A stretch of DNA of 64,000 bases from Caenorhabditis remanei (Eukaryota; Nematoda; Chromadorea; Rhabditida; Rhabditidae), in the NCBI RefSeq assembly GCF_010183535.1, contig NC_071333.1, forward strand, positions 16,800,587 through 16,864,586, read 5' to 3'. How positions within the stretch are numbered: position 1 is the stretch's first letter; each line of letters opens with the position of its first letter. Shown here piece by piece: positions 11,701 through 22,105 of the stretch. Below the pieces are notes generated by a model. It did not search any database. It saw only the letters and a list, made by a program, of their open reading frames with translations, and was not told the origin of the DNA. Position numbers and translations under genes: made by a program.

Positions 11701-13670
11701 GTTTTGTTTGAATTGGATTGGACTGAGATGAGTGGGCACCCCGGGTCTACATGAAGGGCTCTCAGAATAAATGGACAAAGCAAAACAAGAAAAAAGAAAA
11801 TGGGGGAATGACTTTTCTTTGGTGTCTTTGAAGGTTGATAAGTTTGATGTCCCGTTTTATGAATACGCATGCACCTACACCTTTGTTATCTTAAATAGTT
11901 TTATGGGTTTCTGAAGAATTCAGGTGATAGAGGGCAAATTTTTCGCAATAGAAGTGTTTACAAAAAAATTGAGTGTGATCTACTTGACAACTCACTTGGC
12001 ACATCAATTTGGCTCATTCCAGGTAAATCAGGAAAAAACTTTGAAAATGAGGAAGGCGGTGAATTTTTCGAGTGATTTTATATATGCAGTTTTATGTAGT
12101 TAGGAAAAATAAATAAGTTCCCACGTTTTTAATGTCCTACAGTATCCCCAAATGTCATAGAACTATACGCTTTCAGTTTTGGGTGTGGGAAAATGACCTC
12201 TGCCTCACCTTCTTCAGATTCTACCGGCTTGGCACCAAGCGACAACGCTTTCGGTCTACTCAGCTTGAAAACACGACGCTTCATTATCTCCTCCGAAATA
12301 TTATCTTCAGTCATTTTTCAGTGGATTAGGCTAGACCAGGAAGAGAAATATGAAAAGTGAATGAAATATTTTGTCTATTTTGTCTATTCAACGTGGTCTA
12401 AAAATGGAGGTCGCTATGGAAGGCACGAGACTGTGAAGACTTAATGGGTAGCAACCGGTGAAAATTTCGATATTCTACATAACAACATGGAAAAGAGAAG
12501 AATAGCTAAACACATGATGAATTCGAAGTCCAGACTAGAAAAAAATGTATATGTGTCCACAGGCCTTGTACAGGGTGGTCCATAATTACCGTTTTTGAAT
12601 TGCGCAAGAAATAGATTGAAACTTACTAAGGAATGTCATGGAGTTAGTTTGTAGTAACAGGACGTGACCTATATCATTGGAAGGTGAGAAAACGATGATT
12701 CCAAATATATATTCAGTTATTGCCCCCCCCCCCTGGTATTCGAGAAAAACAAGGTTGTAGTTTAAAAAAATAGAAAATTATCATTTTTAACACTTGCAAA
12801 TTGGAACAAAAAACTGTTTAAAAAAAATTTCGCGTCTCAGAATGGTAATCATTTGTGATTTTTCCAAACTTTGATTTGGTTTTTCTCGAATACCAGACCT
12901 CGAAGGCAAAATCTGAATATGTATTTGAAAGCAGCGTTTTTTCAGCTTTCCAATGATGTAGGTCACGTTTCATGATTTCAGACTGACTGCCTTCCCTAGT
13001 TAGAACTATTATTATTTCTACTATTTTTTTTGTAAACTCACGCCTCTCCGGTTGCGGGCAGAATTTTGGTGGCGGAATCTTCTTCTTTGAGCCAAACATG
13101 AGACGAGCCACTGTTTTCTTTCGGATACAGACAACCTGGAAACATAAATTTTTGAGATATCAAGTCTATTCTTAGAAAATAATTCGAAGTGAGTAGAGTT
13201 TTTATGGCAAAACCCATGAAATGGATTTAATCGGTACACTTAAAAGGAGATATTTCTACAGAACTCCGAATTGCTGGTACATAAAAAGTTTGAGGAATTT
13301 AATTTTATGCTTAAACTAAAAATTGTGTTCGAAATAATATCTTTTTCTTTTTGACAATAAAAACTGAAAAGTCGAGAAAACAGTGAAAATATTGAAAGCG
13401 GTTTGATACTTTCATGATAATAAAAGGCACGGATATAAAACGGAATCATCCTCGTTTTCTTTGTTTTTTGTAACATGAATTCACAATATATCTGTTTCTT
13501 ATGGAAAAATAAAGAAAAAGCAAAAATTTAATAACTCTTGAGAACTGTGAGAAAATTAAATCTAGCGACGTCATTTCCCTAACGCTTAGCAAACAATAGA
13601 CTCACAAAGTACCAAAAAATTTTGAAGAAGTTTCAAGGATCATATTAACCATTTATAGATAGCTTACCAT
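8724..13670 (-). CDS. cpx: Complexin (SNARE-complex regulator) with alternative first exons
   Basis: Common exons in transcript order are 10448-10396, 9207-9109, 9063-8946 and 8824-8724. They encode FDRLTGEPVEPEMEDPD, an accessory helix rich in Arg/Lys/Glu, the SNARE-binding central helix RQQIRNKYNLKKKEE, and a C-terminal amphipathic segment ending VVSLWKT. The central motif closely follows vertebrate RQGIRDKYGIKKKEE. There is no CAAX box. Complexins clamp and promote synaptic vesicle fusion by binding assembled SNAREs. Five different first coding exons splice to 10448, giving about 130, 139, 145, 155 and 158 aa. An in-frame ATG at 9223 (MDFLKVIAARQ) sits in the intron tail and could start a shorter form. 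C. elegans has two complexin genes, and I recall cpx-1 on chromosome I. Linkage to ceh-28 suggests cpx-2 here, but I could not verify that. Confidence 0.85.
11006..13670 (-). other. cpx: Cluster of five alternative first coding exons of complexin
   Basis: Each begins with ATG, ends at a GT donor and leaves exactly one base of an unfinished codon, matching the phase of the shared exon at 10448. They are: 11027-11006 (MFNELGL); 11281-11215 (MASAASQLASAFSS..., most like a classical complexin N-terminus, but with the unusual donor GTTCGC); 11547-11499 (MTTKLWLISKTLSTEN); 12314-12209 (MTEDNISEEIMKRRVFKLSR...); and a two-exon form with ATG alone at 13670-13668 followed by 13135-13042 (VVCIRKKTVARLM...), which is strongly basic. 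Identical phase in all five argues for use as exchangeable N-termini, probably from separate promoters. The weakest candidates are 11281-11215 (donor) and 11547-11499 (short). Confidence 0.65.
12573..13013. repeat. Palindromic MITE-like element in complexin intron
   Basis: The left half (from about 12632, TCATGGAGTTAG, CGTGACCTATATCATTGGAA, TATATATTCAG, CTGGTATTCGAGAAA) returns inverted in the right half up to CTAGTTAG near 13005. A related copy lies at about 32785-33000 in the SERAC1-like gene. A C-tract interrupts the left half at 12722. The outer end GTACAGGGTGGTCCATAATTA at about 12570 could be the terminal inverted repeat, but I did not find its partner. Confidence 0.6.
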
Positions 13671-13938
13671 TTCGTCAAACACGACAGAAGAAGATTCGTA
13701 TGTAGAATTCGGGAAAAGTATAGTGGAATGCAATGTCAGACATGGCTGCTCTTGAAATGGTAACCAAGCGAAGGCACTTTACAAGTGACATACGCCTAGC
13801 AACATGTAGTGGAAACTTTCACATGTAGAAATTGTGCTAGACATTCTAAAATGTGTAACAGAAAGGAAAAAATGACAGAATGGAAAAAAGTTCTGAAATG
13901 AATGTGTTTGCGCAGATATTTGCAGACTTGCAAAATAT

Positions 13939-14155
13939 CGGCCCTGCCCGACCGATAAAGACATTTGCCGGCTTGTACCGACCTGGTCGGCCTGAACTCA
14001 AATTAAAAATAATCAGAAATCGTATGTACACGTTTATCTATATTTAAAAGTATAGTCAAAAATTCGAATTTTCGCCAAAAAATCAAATGTTCAAATTTTT
14101 GTACTGTGATCAGGGCCGAATTCTCAAATCTGCCCGGCCGGGCCCATCCCGTTTA
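13939..14155. repeat. G/C-rich repeat fragments (two)
   Basis: CGGCCCTGCCCGACCGAT at 13939 and CTGCCCGGCCGGGCCCATCC near 14130 match the signature at 3361-3500. They probably belong to one interspersed repeat family. Confidence 0.45.
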
Positions 14156-14396
14156 AAATCTGGATATCTGAAATGAGCTGAAAATGATCGAAATGACTGA
14201 ATTCCGTTTTTACGAAATAACACATATAGTATGCACTACTCACACCGAAAGAATTTGTTCAATGTGTTTCCCTACATATTTTTTAAAACTTTTTGTTTTT
14301 TATAGTCATCCTGGGGAATATATGACTTTTTCATTATTATATATCCTTTTTGTCCAGGATTATTTGCTCTTTTCCCTCCACGCTTCCTTATTTCAG

Positions 14397-14607
14397 ATGA
14401 GTGCACCAAGATTTGAAATGAGCCACAAGTGGTTTGAAAAGAAAGAAAGAGTGTCAAATTCTTCTAATGGATAACAAACAGTTAGTTGATGATGGGTGTG
14501 AAAATCCCTCCTTTTTCTCCACTCGCGATGACACTTCTCAAATATCAGAATCTTTTCCGGAAAACTTCAATTTGAATATACTAAATCCTGAATCCTTATT
14601 TTCCTGA
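14397..14607 (+). promoter_or_regulatory. Two chained upstream ORFs in the ceh-28 leader
   Basis: A 25-codon ORF (14397-14474, MSAPRFEMSHKWFEKK...) starts directly after a TTTCAG acceptor. A 46-codon ORF in the next frame (14467-14607, MDNKQLVDDGCENPSFF...) overlaps its end and stops two bases before the ceh-28 ATG at 14610. Either they are upstream ORFs that limit translation, or they are N-terminal coding sequence separated from the main frame by a frameshift. No intron between them is apparent. Confidence 0.4.
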
Positions 14608-14609
14608 CT

Positions 14610-15518
14610 ATGCAATCTACCCAAATTTCTTCTACTACTCCGCTGGTACCAAGTGAGGTTATTCTTCCTCCACAGCCACCTCAGAACATCCCGCCAGAGT
14701 TCAAAAATACACTGTCATCGCGGATCAATCTCTTCGAAGGCTTCGATCAGTCATTCTCTGAACTTCCTAATCCGTATCAACCGGTTATTCCTCTGATGGG
14801 TGCAAGTTCATACTACGGTATTTTTTCGTAATACAAAAGTTTCCAAATATATTTATATTCGGCAGGTTCCACCGGTCATAGTAATCATCGGTCTTATGAA
14901 CACAGTCATGGACAGACAGGCAACAATGAAACAATCCATTTGAGATCACAACAACAGAAACGGAAACCAAGAGTACTATTCACACAGCATCAGGTTTTTT
15001 TTTCGTTTGATCATCACACATGCCCATAAATATTCATCAGTGTCCTTGAATTTTCTCATTTTCTCATTTTCTTAAGGTAAACGAATTGGAAGAACGATTC
15101 AAAAAGCAACGCTATGTCACGGCTAGTGAACGCGAAGAATTGGCTCAATGTCTTGGTCTGACGGCCACACAAGTATGCATGAATAGCGAATTCCAACTTA
15201 ACATAATTTTTCGATTCTAGGTGAAAATATGGTTTCAAAATCGGCGATACAAATGTAAAAGATTGGCTCAAGACCGCACTTTACAATTGACTCAAATTCC
15301 GTTCAACCCCGTAAGTGTTTCATTCGTGACTAAAATTTATTTAATACTTCATGAGGTTTTGTAGATCATGTCTGATGAAGTGTAAAAAGCACATATATAT
15401 ATAAATATAATTTGACCACACACAGCTGATAAGAATATTTTAATTTCAGATGTTTGCCTCTGCGTTTCCGTTTGGTATCAACAGTTTTGGAAGTGTCCCT
15501 TCAACTACAGGATCATAA
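14610..15518 (+). CDS. ceh-28: NK-2 class homeobox transcription factor CEH-28
   Basis: Five exons: 14610-14817, 14866-14993, 15077-15172, 15221-15310 and 15450-15518, giving 196 aa. The homeodomain spans roughly residues 102-161, across exons 2-4: [20 protein letters not shown], then [17 protein letters not shown]. Tyr at homeodomain position 54 (QNRRYK) is the hallmark of NK-2 factors. The N-terminus is Pro/Ser-rich. C. elegans ceh-28, on the X in clone K03A11 as I recall, is needed in the single pharyngeal motor neuron M4. The similar length (about 200 aa there) and X linkage support the assignment. Other NK-2 genes (ceh-22, ceh-24, ceh-27) are possible but fit less well. Confidence 0.8.
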
Positions 15519-16811
15519 CTCTACTCTAAGAAATTTGATATGTTTATACTTATTCACATCCAGAAAATCAATTTGTATACAAAACCGTCTATCAGTAGAA
15601 TATGAATCCAATAAAAATTGCATTACTTCCTCTTCCTCTTGTACAAATTTTCTTGAAAGTTTTTCAAATTTTCATACAACCGGATGGTAAGGTTATTCGA
15701 CTTGTGACTGTCTACCGGCCGTCGGATGCTAGTGTTTGCACCTGTCCAACTTCTTCTTGAAACACTTTTTTGACTTTAGAATGCGTTGAAGTACACTTGA
15801 ACTTCTAGAACGTTTTTGTTCCGTTGATGGCGAATTAGCAGCGTTAACAAGGGCAACGAGGGAGAAAGTAAACTGAATATGGGGGTTGACCGTCATTAAA
15901 TCTAACTTTGTTTTTTTTTGGTTGAAATTCGAAATAACGTGACTTGATTAACTGTTCTCTCCTCAAATCAGAAAACCGATTTGTAATGGAGGATTAACTT
16001 TAAATTTTCGAGTAGGTCAAAAGTTACTAGAGCGTTACATGTCAAGAGGAACAGTTGTTTGTAAGAGTGATTGCATATTTCCAAAAGTTCATATGTTCAA
16101 AGTTTTGTTAGAGATTGAAATTTATTGAATTCACTGTAGTTTCTAATATTCGAAAAAAGAAAATCGAAAGGTTGCTTCGTTTTCTATCTCTATATTTTTG
16201 CAATAATTGAAAACAATATTAAATTTTCGAATCATGAACTGTTCTTTCTTTCTTACATAGTTTTCTCTCACAACTTTTATTATTTTTCAATGTTTTATTA
16301 TATTCGTCTTCAAAAAACAGACATATTGGTTTTTTGTATGTACATATAGCATACAAAAATTGGTCACTCTAACACAACTTGGTTTACGATTATTACCCAT
16401 TCCCAAATCTATGTTTGTTTTTTTTGTCAACCGTCATGAAAAAAGGCGGGAACACAACAATAAAATCGTTATTCACAAAAGTAGAGACGGTTAAAAAGGC
16501 GTGCGTTTATTTTGGTCCTTATCGTCTGGCAAATGTTAACAAGCATTTAATGTCCTATAATCTAGGAAAAAGGCGGAATTATGGGAGTTGTTCTTTTTAC
16601 ATCCTTACTGTCATCACGTTTCCCAACCCACTTCTTATCTATTACATTTTCGGGAAAGTCTCCTCAGCCCCACCCAGATGACATATAGGTATAATGACTA
16701 CGATTTTTTTTATCTGCTTTGTTTCATACTTGCTCCACCCAATTGTGTTTTTCTTGTATATCACATCATTCGTTTCTACATTTTTGATAACTTTTTTTTC
16801 AGAATTCCAAA
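15519..16811. other. Intergenic region ceh-28 / DUF229 gene A
   Basis: Holds the ceh-28 3' UTR and the upstream region of the next gene. A TTTTTTTTCAG acceptor directly before the ATG at 16812 (with AATTCCAAA between) is probably a trans-splice site. No other exon or RNA gene seen. Confidence 0.5.
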
Positions 16812-19800
16812 ATGCAAAATCTCCCATTTGGAGCGTTCGTAGTCTCCGGATGTGTGATAGTATACGTAATATTTTTGGGATTCGCCAGTTATTCACCAAC
16901 TTTTGTTCCTGAAAATACTTATGGTGTCTACCAAGCAATCGTTGGTAAACTTCCAAAGATGTACCAGCAATCTGAGACTAAAGAAAACATTTCTGGTGAT
17001 ACTGATACTAGTACCGAGTTAGAACCGTGGGATAGGTGTGTACTCCCAAAATACGACGTTTGGGACGATCAAATTATACCGGTATGTGTTTTGTTGTTAT
17101 TTATTGTTCACTGTTGTTGTTTTCCAGTATGTCAACCCGGATAGGAACCCAATTAAAGACTGTGACACATCTTTCAAACCATTCACGGTACTGAAAAATT
17201 CTTCTTGGAGCATAGTGAACAAAAACAAGAACCTTGAATGCAAAGCTAGGTAAGTGTATAAGTTGTATGTCATTCAACTGATTTGATTATTGTCAGATGT
17301 CATTCACGTAAAAGTGATAGAGCTAACAAAATTGGAAACTGGAGTTTCACACCTGGCCCTGTTGATTGTGAATTCCTGGAAGCTGTCTGTTCGGAAGACA
17401 AAAAAGAAGTTTACGGGTACCTGCATTCTCAAATCATCCCAAAGTGAGAAATTAGTCGTTGAACGTTTTTCATTAAATGTTCAAAGTTTTATGATGACGT
17501 TAAAAGGGATTAATAGTTTAGGCCGCCGATCGAAAAACCAAATATTAACACGACTGGTTTGATGCAATTTGACGTTTTTGTAATCCTGCTGGATTCATTA
17601 TCGTATTCACAAGGGAAAAGGTAAGACACAGTGAAAGGTCATGACATTTCAAAGGGCAATGAGTTATAGACACACTTGAAGTATATAAGCATTGCAGATC
17701 ACTTCCAAGAACACTATCATATTTCACTAATCACATGGATGGTGTCATATTTCCTTATATGAACAAAATCGGGGAGAATAGCAGACCTAACGGTGTTCCA
17801 ATTTGGTTTGGTAAGAAATATCCGTTTTCGTATGACCTGAAATTCTGGGTTTAAGGAAAGTCATTGGAAAAAGTAGACCGAAGCTTATTTGATGAAAAAT
17901 TGATACCACCTGATTGGTCGCACAAATACTTTTGTAACACTTTCAAGGACAATGAAACATCGCTTTTCAGTGAGTTCCATGATTATGGATACCGAGTTAG
18001 TTAGATTTTTCGTTTTTATATACTAAATTATAGCTATTTTAGACACTTTTGGCGGAAGATTGGGCGGAAGGCACAATGAATTGGCCTAATTGTGTTGGTT
18101 TTGATAAACCACCGATCGACCATTTTATGAGGTTGTAAAAGTGAAAAATTAACAAAAGACCAAATAATTGATAGATTACAGACCATTTCAAAATGCGTAT
18201 GAAAGAAGAAATCAAGGAGCAGCTATTACACAAAAACACTTGAAAGGAGGGAAGTTGTGTAGGCAAACACATAATACGTTATTGGATTACATGGGCCAAT
18301 TTACTGATGCCTACCCAGGTATTATATTGATAATATCTAAATCAATTCAATTTTTTCTTTATCAGACCAAAAGAAATTCGGATGGATGTGGGCAATTGAC
18401 TTGGGTCATAACTCTGAAAATGGGTTCACACATGCAGACAAAGATTTTCATAATTATTTGATCAAGCATAGAAAACAGGTAATTCATTTTTTCTTCTTTT
18501 TTTTGTTGGTTTCTCATTGAATTGCATCCTTCCAGCTCGAAAACTCCTTCGTATTTATACTCGGTGACCATGGATTACGGTTCGGTGATGTCAGAAACAC
18601 TTTTATTGGAGCACTCGATGTGAATAACCCGTTTACTGGAGTGTCGATCCCTAGAATCTTGAGAAGGACAACAGATATTTTGAGTATCATGTCAGAGAAC
18701 GCGAAGAATATTCAGAGTCACTTTGATACGAGAGCAACCATTTTGGATATTATGAAGGTATGTGTCGTTTTATAAATATTGTGTAATACAGTACCGCTCA
18801 AAAGGTTGTCAAATTTGGCTGTTTTTAGTGGAAAATTACCAAATCTAAAAGTATTGTTCAGTGTCACCTAATTGTTCGACGATTTTTATTTTGTATGGGT
18901 TGGACAGAGCCGAAATAGCGCACATTTTTTGTAATTGACCATTTTCTGTAATACACTGTCTTGAAAGTTACAGGTTGTCAAAGTGAAAGCTACAAAATTT
19001 CGGTAATACTGAAAATAGTCGATTTCAGGTAGAAATAACTTTGATGGCCTGTAACTTTCATGGTAATGTTTCTACAAAAAATGGTCAACGACAAAAGTTA
19101 TGTGCTATTTTTTCTCTGGTCAATCCATGCAAAAAAAATTTGTCAGACAATCAGGTGGCACCGAAATACACTGTCAAAGTTGGTCATTTTCCACTAAAAA
19201 CGGTCAAAGTTGATAACCTTCAGAGCGGTACAGTAGACTTACTTCGGTTTCACTATACGTTTGTTACGCTCTTTGCTGAATATTCACCGTCATTATCTTT
19301 TGTTTAAATTGTATAGTAAGCTCTGAAGCGTCATCATTCTCATGTCGAATTGACACATTCTGATTGGAATGTTCAAAGGTTGATGAGTACCTAAAAATCT
19401 ATTAAAAGATATGTTTTACAAATTTCTTCCTTTTCTTATCAGAAACAAATGGTATAAAAATTTATTGTAATGCAATTTTGAACATTTTCAGTATCAATCT
19501 GCTCGGAGTTTTGCTGAAACTGAACCTTATCAAATTCCTGGAGAAAAAGGACATTCTTACATCCGCAAACAACCGAGCACGCCAAGAAACTGTCGAACTA
19601 TGCCAGTTCCATTGGAGTACTGTATTTGTCAGTTCAACAAAACTAAGATTGCAACGTGAGTTTTTCATAAAGCACGCTATTGTTTCCTGTTGTTTACTAG
19701 ACAACACAACTTTATCTTATCAGAAACACCGCAAACGCCGAAGCGATAGGCAAGGCGTTAGCACTTGCGGTTAACGCTCAAATAGAAGATGGAAACTTTG

Positions 19801-20199
19801 CTGATAAATGTATCAAAATGGAATGGGAAAAGGTGTGTGAAAATAGGATTAAAATGCAACAATTTAATTTATGATTCCTTTTTTTTTCAGACAATATCAT
19901 TATTAGAGTACGAGCACAAATTCCGCGGAGCCACTTTGTATAGGGTAACTGCAGAAATGAAAGAACCAAGCAAAGCACAATTCAGGGTAAGAGAATACAA
20001 GTCAAACTTTGAATGTGATAAGAACTCTATATTCTGCCAATTCATCGTACTCTATTTTTAGGCCAGCGTGAAAATTGTTGACGGGAATATCAAAGTATTA
20101 GGAATGGTAGAGAGGAGCAACAAGTACGGTAAAACAGCTGACTGCATTAAATCAGAGCATCATCGACCGTATTGTTATTGTAAAAATCAGAAGTATTAG
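16812..20199 (+). CDS. DUF229 sulfatase-like membrane-anchored protein, copy A
   Basis: Fourteen exons, 652 aa: 16812-17081, 17128-17249, 17297-17443, 17522-17620, 17698-17810, 17856-17995, 18043-18131, 18182-18318, 18366-18478, 18536-18757, 19492-19655, 19724-19832, 19891-19986 and 20062-20199. An N-terminal helix (GAFVVSGCVIVYVIFLGFA) is followed by a lumenal or extracellular domain of the alkaline-phosphatase/sulfatase fold. Metal-site-like motifs are VILLDSLSYS, LGHNSENG and GDHGLRFG. A C-terminal Cys cluster (HHRPYCYCKN) closes the protein. DUF229 proteins are expanded in nematodes; their substrates are not known to me. A type II anchored enzyme acting on extracellular or Golgi sulfated or phosphorylated substrates is an inference. 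Copy B at 27414 has nearly the same exon lengths. Intron 10 carries a palindromic transposon. Confidence 0.85.
18788..19243. repeat. Full-length palindromic MITE in intron 10 of DUF229 gene A
   Basis: The ends are inverse complements: CAGTACCGCTCAAAAGGTTG at the left, and at the right a sequence whose complement begins CTGTACCGCTC. Both are flanked by TA. Pairing runs through most of the 455 bases (TTTTTAGTGGAAAAT arms, GTTACAGG / CCTGTAAC near the centre). TA flanks and terminal inverted repeats fit a Tc1/mariner-type non-autonomous element. Confidence 0.8.
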
Positions 20200-20597
20200 G
20201 ACAAACAATCAATATTTGTAAAGAAAATGACATTTCCAAGACAACAAGCCCACTGGTACAACTTTACTGAAAACATTTCAAAATTTTTCAAAATTGCTTA
20301 TATTTGTTTTAAAATCCATGAATACAGGTTTATGTTTAAATAAAGATATGTTACAGCCGGCTTATACTGTTACAGTAATTGAATATAAAAACCTTTTGAA
20401 ATGGATATTTGAATATGCCCAACAAAAGTTTCACAAAAAATTGATAGTTTCAGTTTTCTGATTCAAATTCTGATGAACTTTTTGTTTTCCAATCAAGGTT
20501 ATACTAGTTTCTTCCACCGGAAATTAAAAAGTTCCCTTTAATATTAGAAAATAACACAGAAGACCAATAATACTCACACAGAGCGTCAGTTCATAAC
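20200..20597. other. Intergenic, 3' UTR of DUF229 gene A
   Basis: A/T-rich; AATAAA near 20340 is a candidate polyadenylation signal. Nothing else is seen. Confidence 0.5.
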
Positions 20598-21876
20598 ATG
20601 ACAGTAAGTTTTCTACTTTGGGTCAATGTCTCTCACATTATCGCATTAGTTGGATTCTATTCATCCATGATTGCTGGATGCACTCTGATATTTCTTAATC
20701 TTTTTTTGTATCAACAGTTTTTGGTGCTTACAAATACCTCATTGTGATTTTCACAAGTCTTGGAATCATTTTTGCTTCATTAGAAGTGATTTTCTATCCG
20801 GTAAGGGAAAAAACATTACTTAGCTTAAGATAAGATGTTCCAGAATATGCACTCGTATAATTCAGCCACAATATATTTCACATTGAACAAACCGTTCAAT
20901 TTAAGTAAAGAAATACTGACAATTTCCTTAGATTTGTGTTTTTCTCGATCATTTTTAATTTAATTTCTTCAAACGTTTACAGTTGTTTACACAGGATTCT
21001 ATTCAGCTACAATCTGTCTTATTGCTATACAATTTCTCTACAGATACTGGGCGGTTTTCGAGTGAGAAAAGATCACCTCAAAAATATGATTAATTAATGT
21101 TAATTGCAGTGTGCATAAACTCCGATTCTTTCAAGGGTGCTATGTATTATTATGGGTTCTCTATGTTTTGTGTTTTGGAGCACTGTGGCCTGTCGGCGCT
21201 TATAACTTTGTGAGAACAGACAGCATCGCTAAAGATTATTTCCGACAAGAGATGTTATTGAGGTATAATGCAAACATGGAAACTTTACCTTCGCTTGCCA
21301 TGGTAGCATTCAATCCAGTCAATGGGAAAATCAGATGGGGGAATTTGATGACGATTGTAAACATGTCATTTATAATGAGTATACAGTATGGAATAATGAT
21401 ATATTGCGGATGGTCGATGTATTCGAAAATGGAACTGAAACTTCAAAGTTTTTCAGTCTCCACTAAAATTCATCATAGGCAACTATTCAAAACACTGCTA
21501 CTTTAGGTAATTCAATTACCGTAATTTACAAATCATCAAATATTTCAAATCGAATTTCAGATTGCAACACCAACAATATTTTTATTTGTGCCACTCTCGT
21601 TTATAATCTACCTCCCATTTTTTAACATGGAATTGAGTATAACTACTGGTGTTCTTCTGTCCGGGTTCAGCTTATATCCAGCGGTTGATTCCATTGTGGT
21701 GATGTACATAGTAGCTGAATACAGGCAACGACTGAAAAGTAGGAACTTATAAATGTTATAGTGGTAATAATCATACATTAGTTTTCACAGAAGTTTTTGT
21801 TGCGTTTTTCAAAAGAACTGGTTTATCTGGAGCAAATCGAGTGAACTATGAGACGACGACAACCAGGACTTCGTGA
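20598..21876 (+). pseudogene. STR-type seven-transmembrane chemoreceptor, broken
   Basis: Exons 20598-20800, 20844-20904, 20983-21061, 21110-21506, 21561-21738 and 21791-21876 encode a nematode STR-superfamily receptor. Family landmarks are FGAYKYLIVIFTSLG, QFLYRYWAVF, and a conserved seventh-helix and tail region with PAVDSIVVMYIVAEYR. Two lesions are visible. A T7 tract at 20701-20707 leaves the frame one base short between the first helix and FGAYKYL. A TAG at 21504-21506 sits exactly where the family has a Gln codon, abutting the splice donor, so one C-to-T change would explain it. All splice sites look intact, so the loss is recent. Assembly error in the T tract is possible, but the stop is independent of it. 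No restored sequence is implied. Confidence 0.75.
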
Positions 21877-22105
21877 TATACTATTAAAATTACTGGACAA
21901 CAATGTTGACAGTTTCCTGGTACCGCATCAAGACCATTTTTTTATCCCATGAATTAATCGATTTTTTCCATCCCATGAAAAACGGATGAAAGTGAAGATT
22001 TTTTCCGTATCGCAACACGTTCAAGCTGGAAATTGATGCACGGTTTTGTTTCAAGTTTCCCTTTTCAAACACGTTTATTTAATGTACTGTCCGAATATGT
22101 TTTCT

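Larger units (their letters stand above)
13671..14609. other. Divergent intergenic region, complexin / ceh-28
   Basis: Shared upstream region of the longest complexin transcript (-) and ceh-28 (+). It contains G/C-rich repeat fragments at about 13939-13990 and 14112-14155. It also holds a TTTCAG acceptor at 14391-14396 that could be the trans-splice site for ceh-28, and two short upstream ORFs (14397-14474 and 14467-14607). Confidence 0.5.

Noticed and set aside
14610..15518. Alternative identity as ceh-22 or ceh-24
   Set aside because: The third-helix and following residues ([12 protein letters not shown]) and the short length fit ceh-28 better, and X linkage beside the complexin gene agrees.
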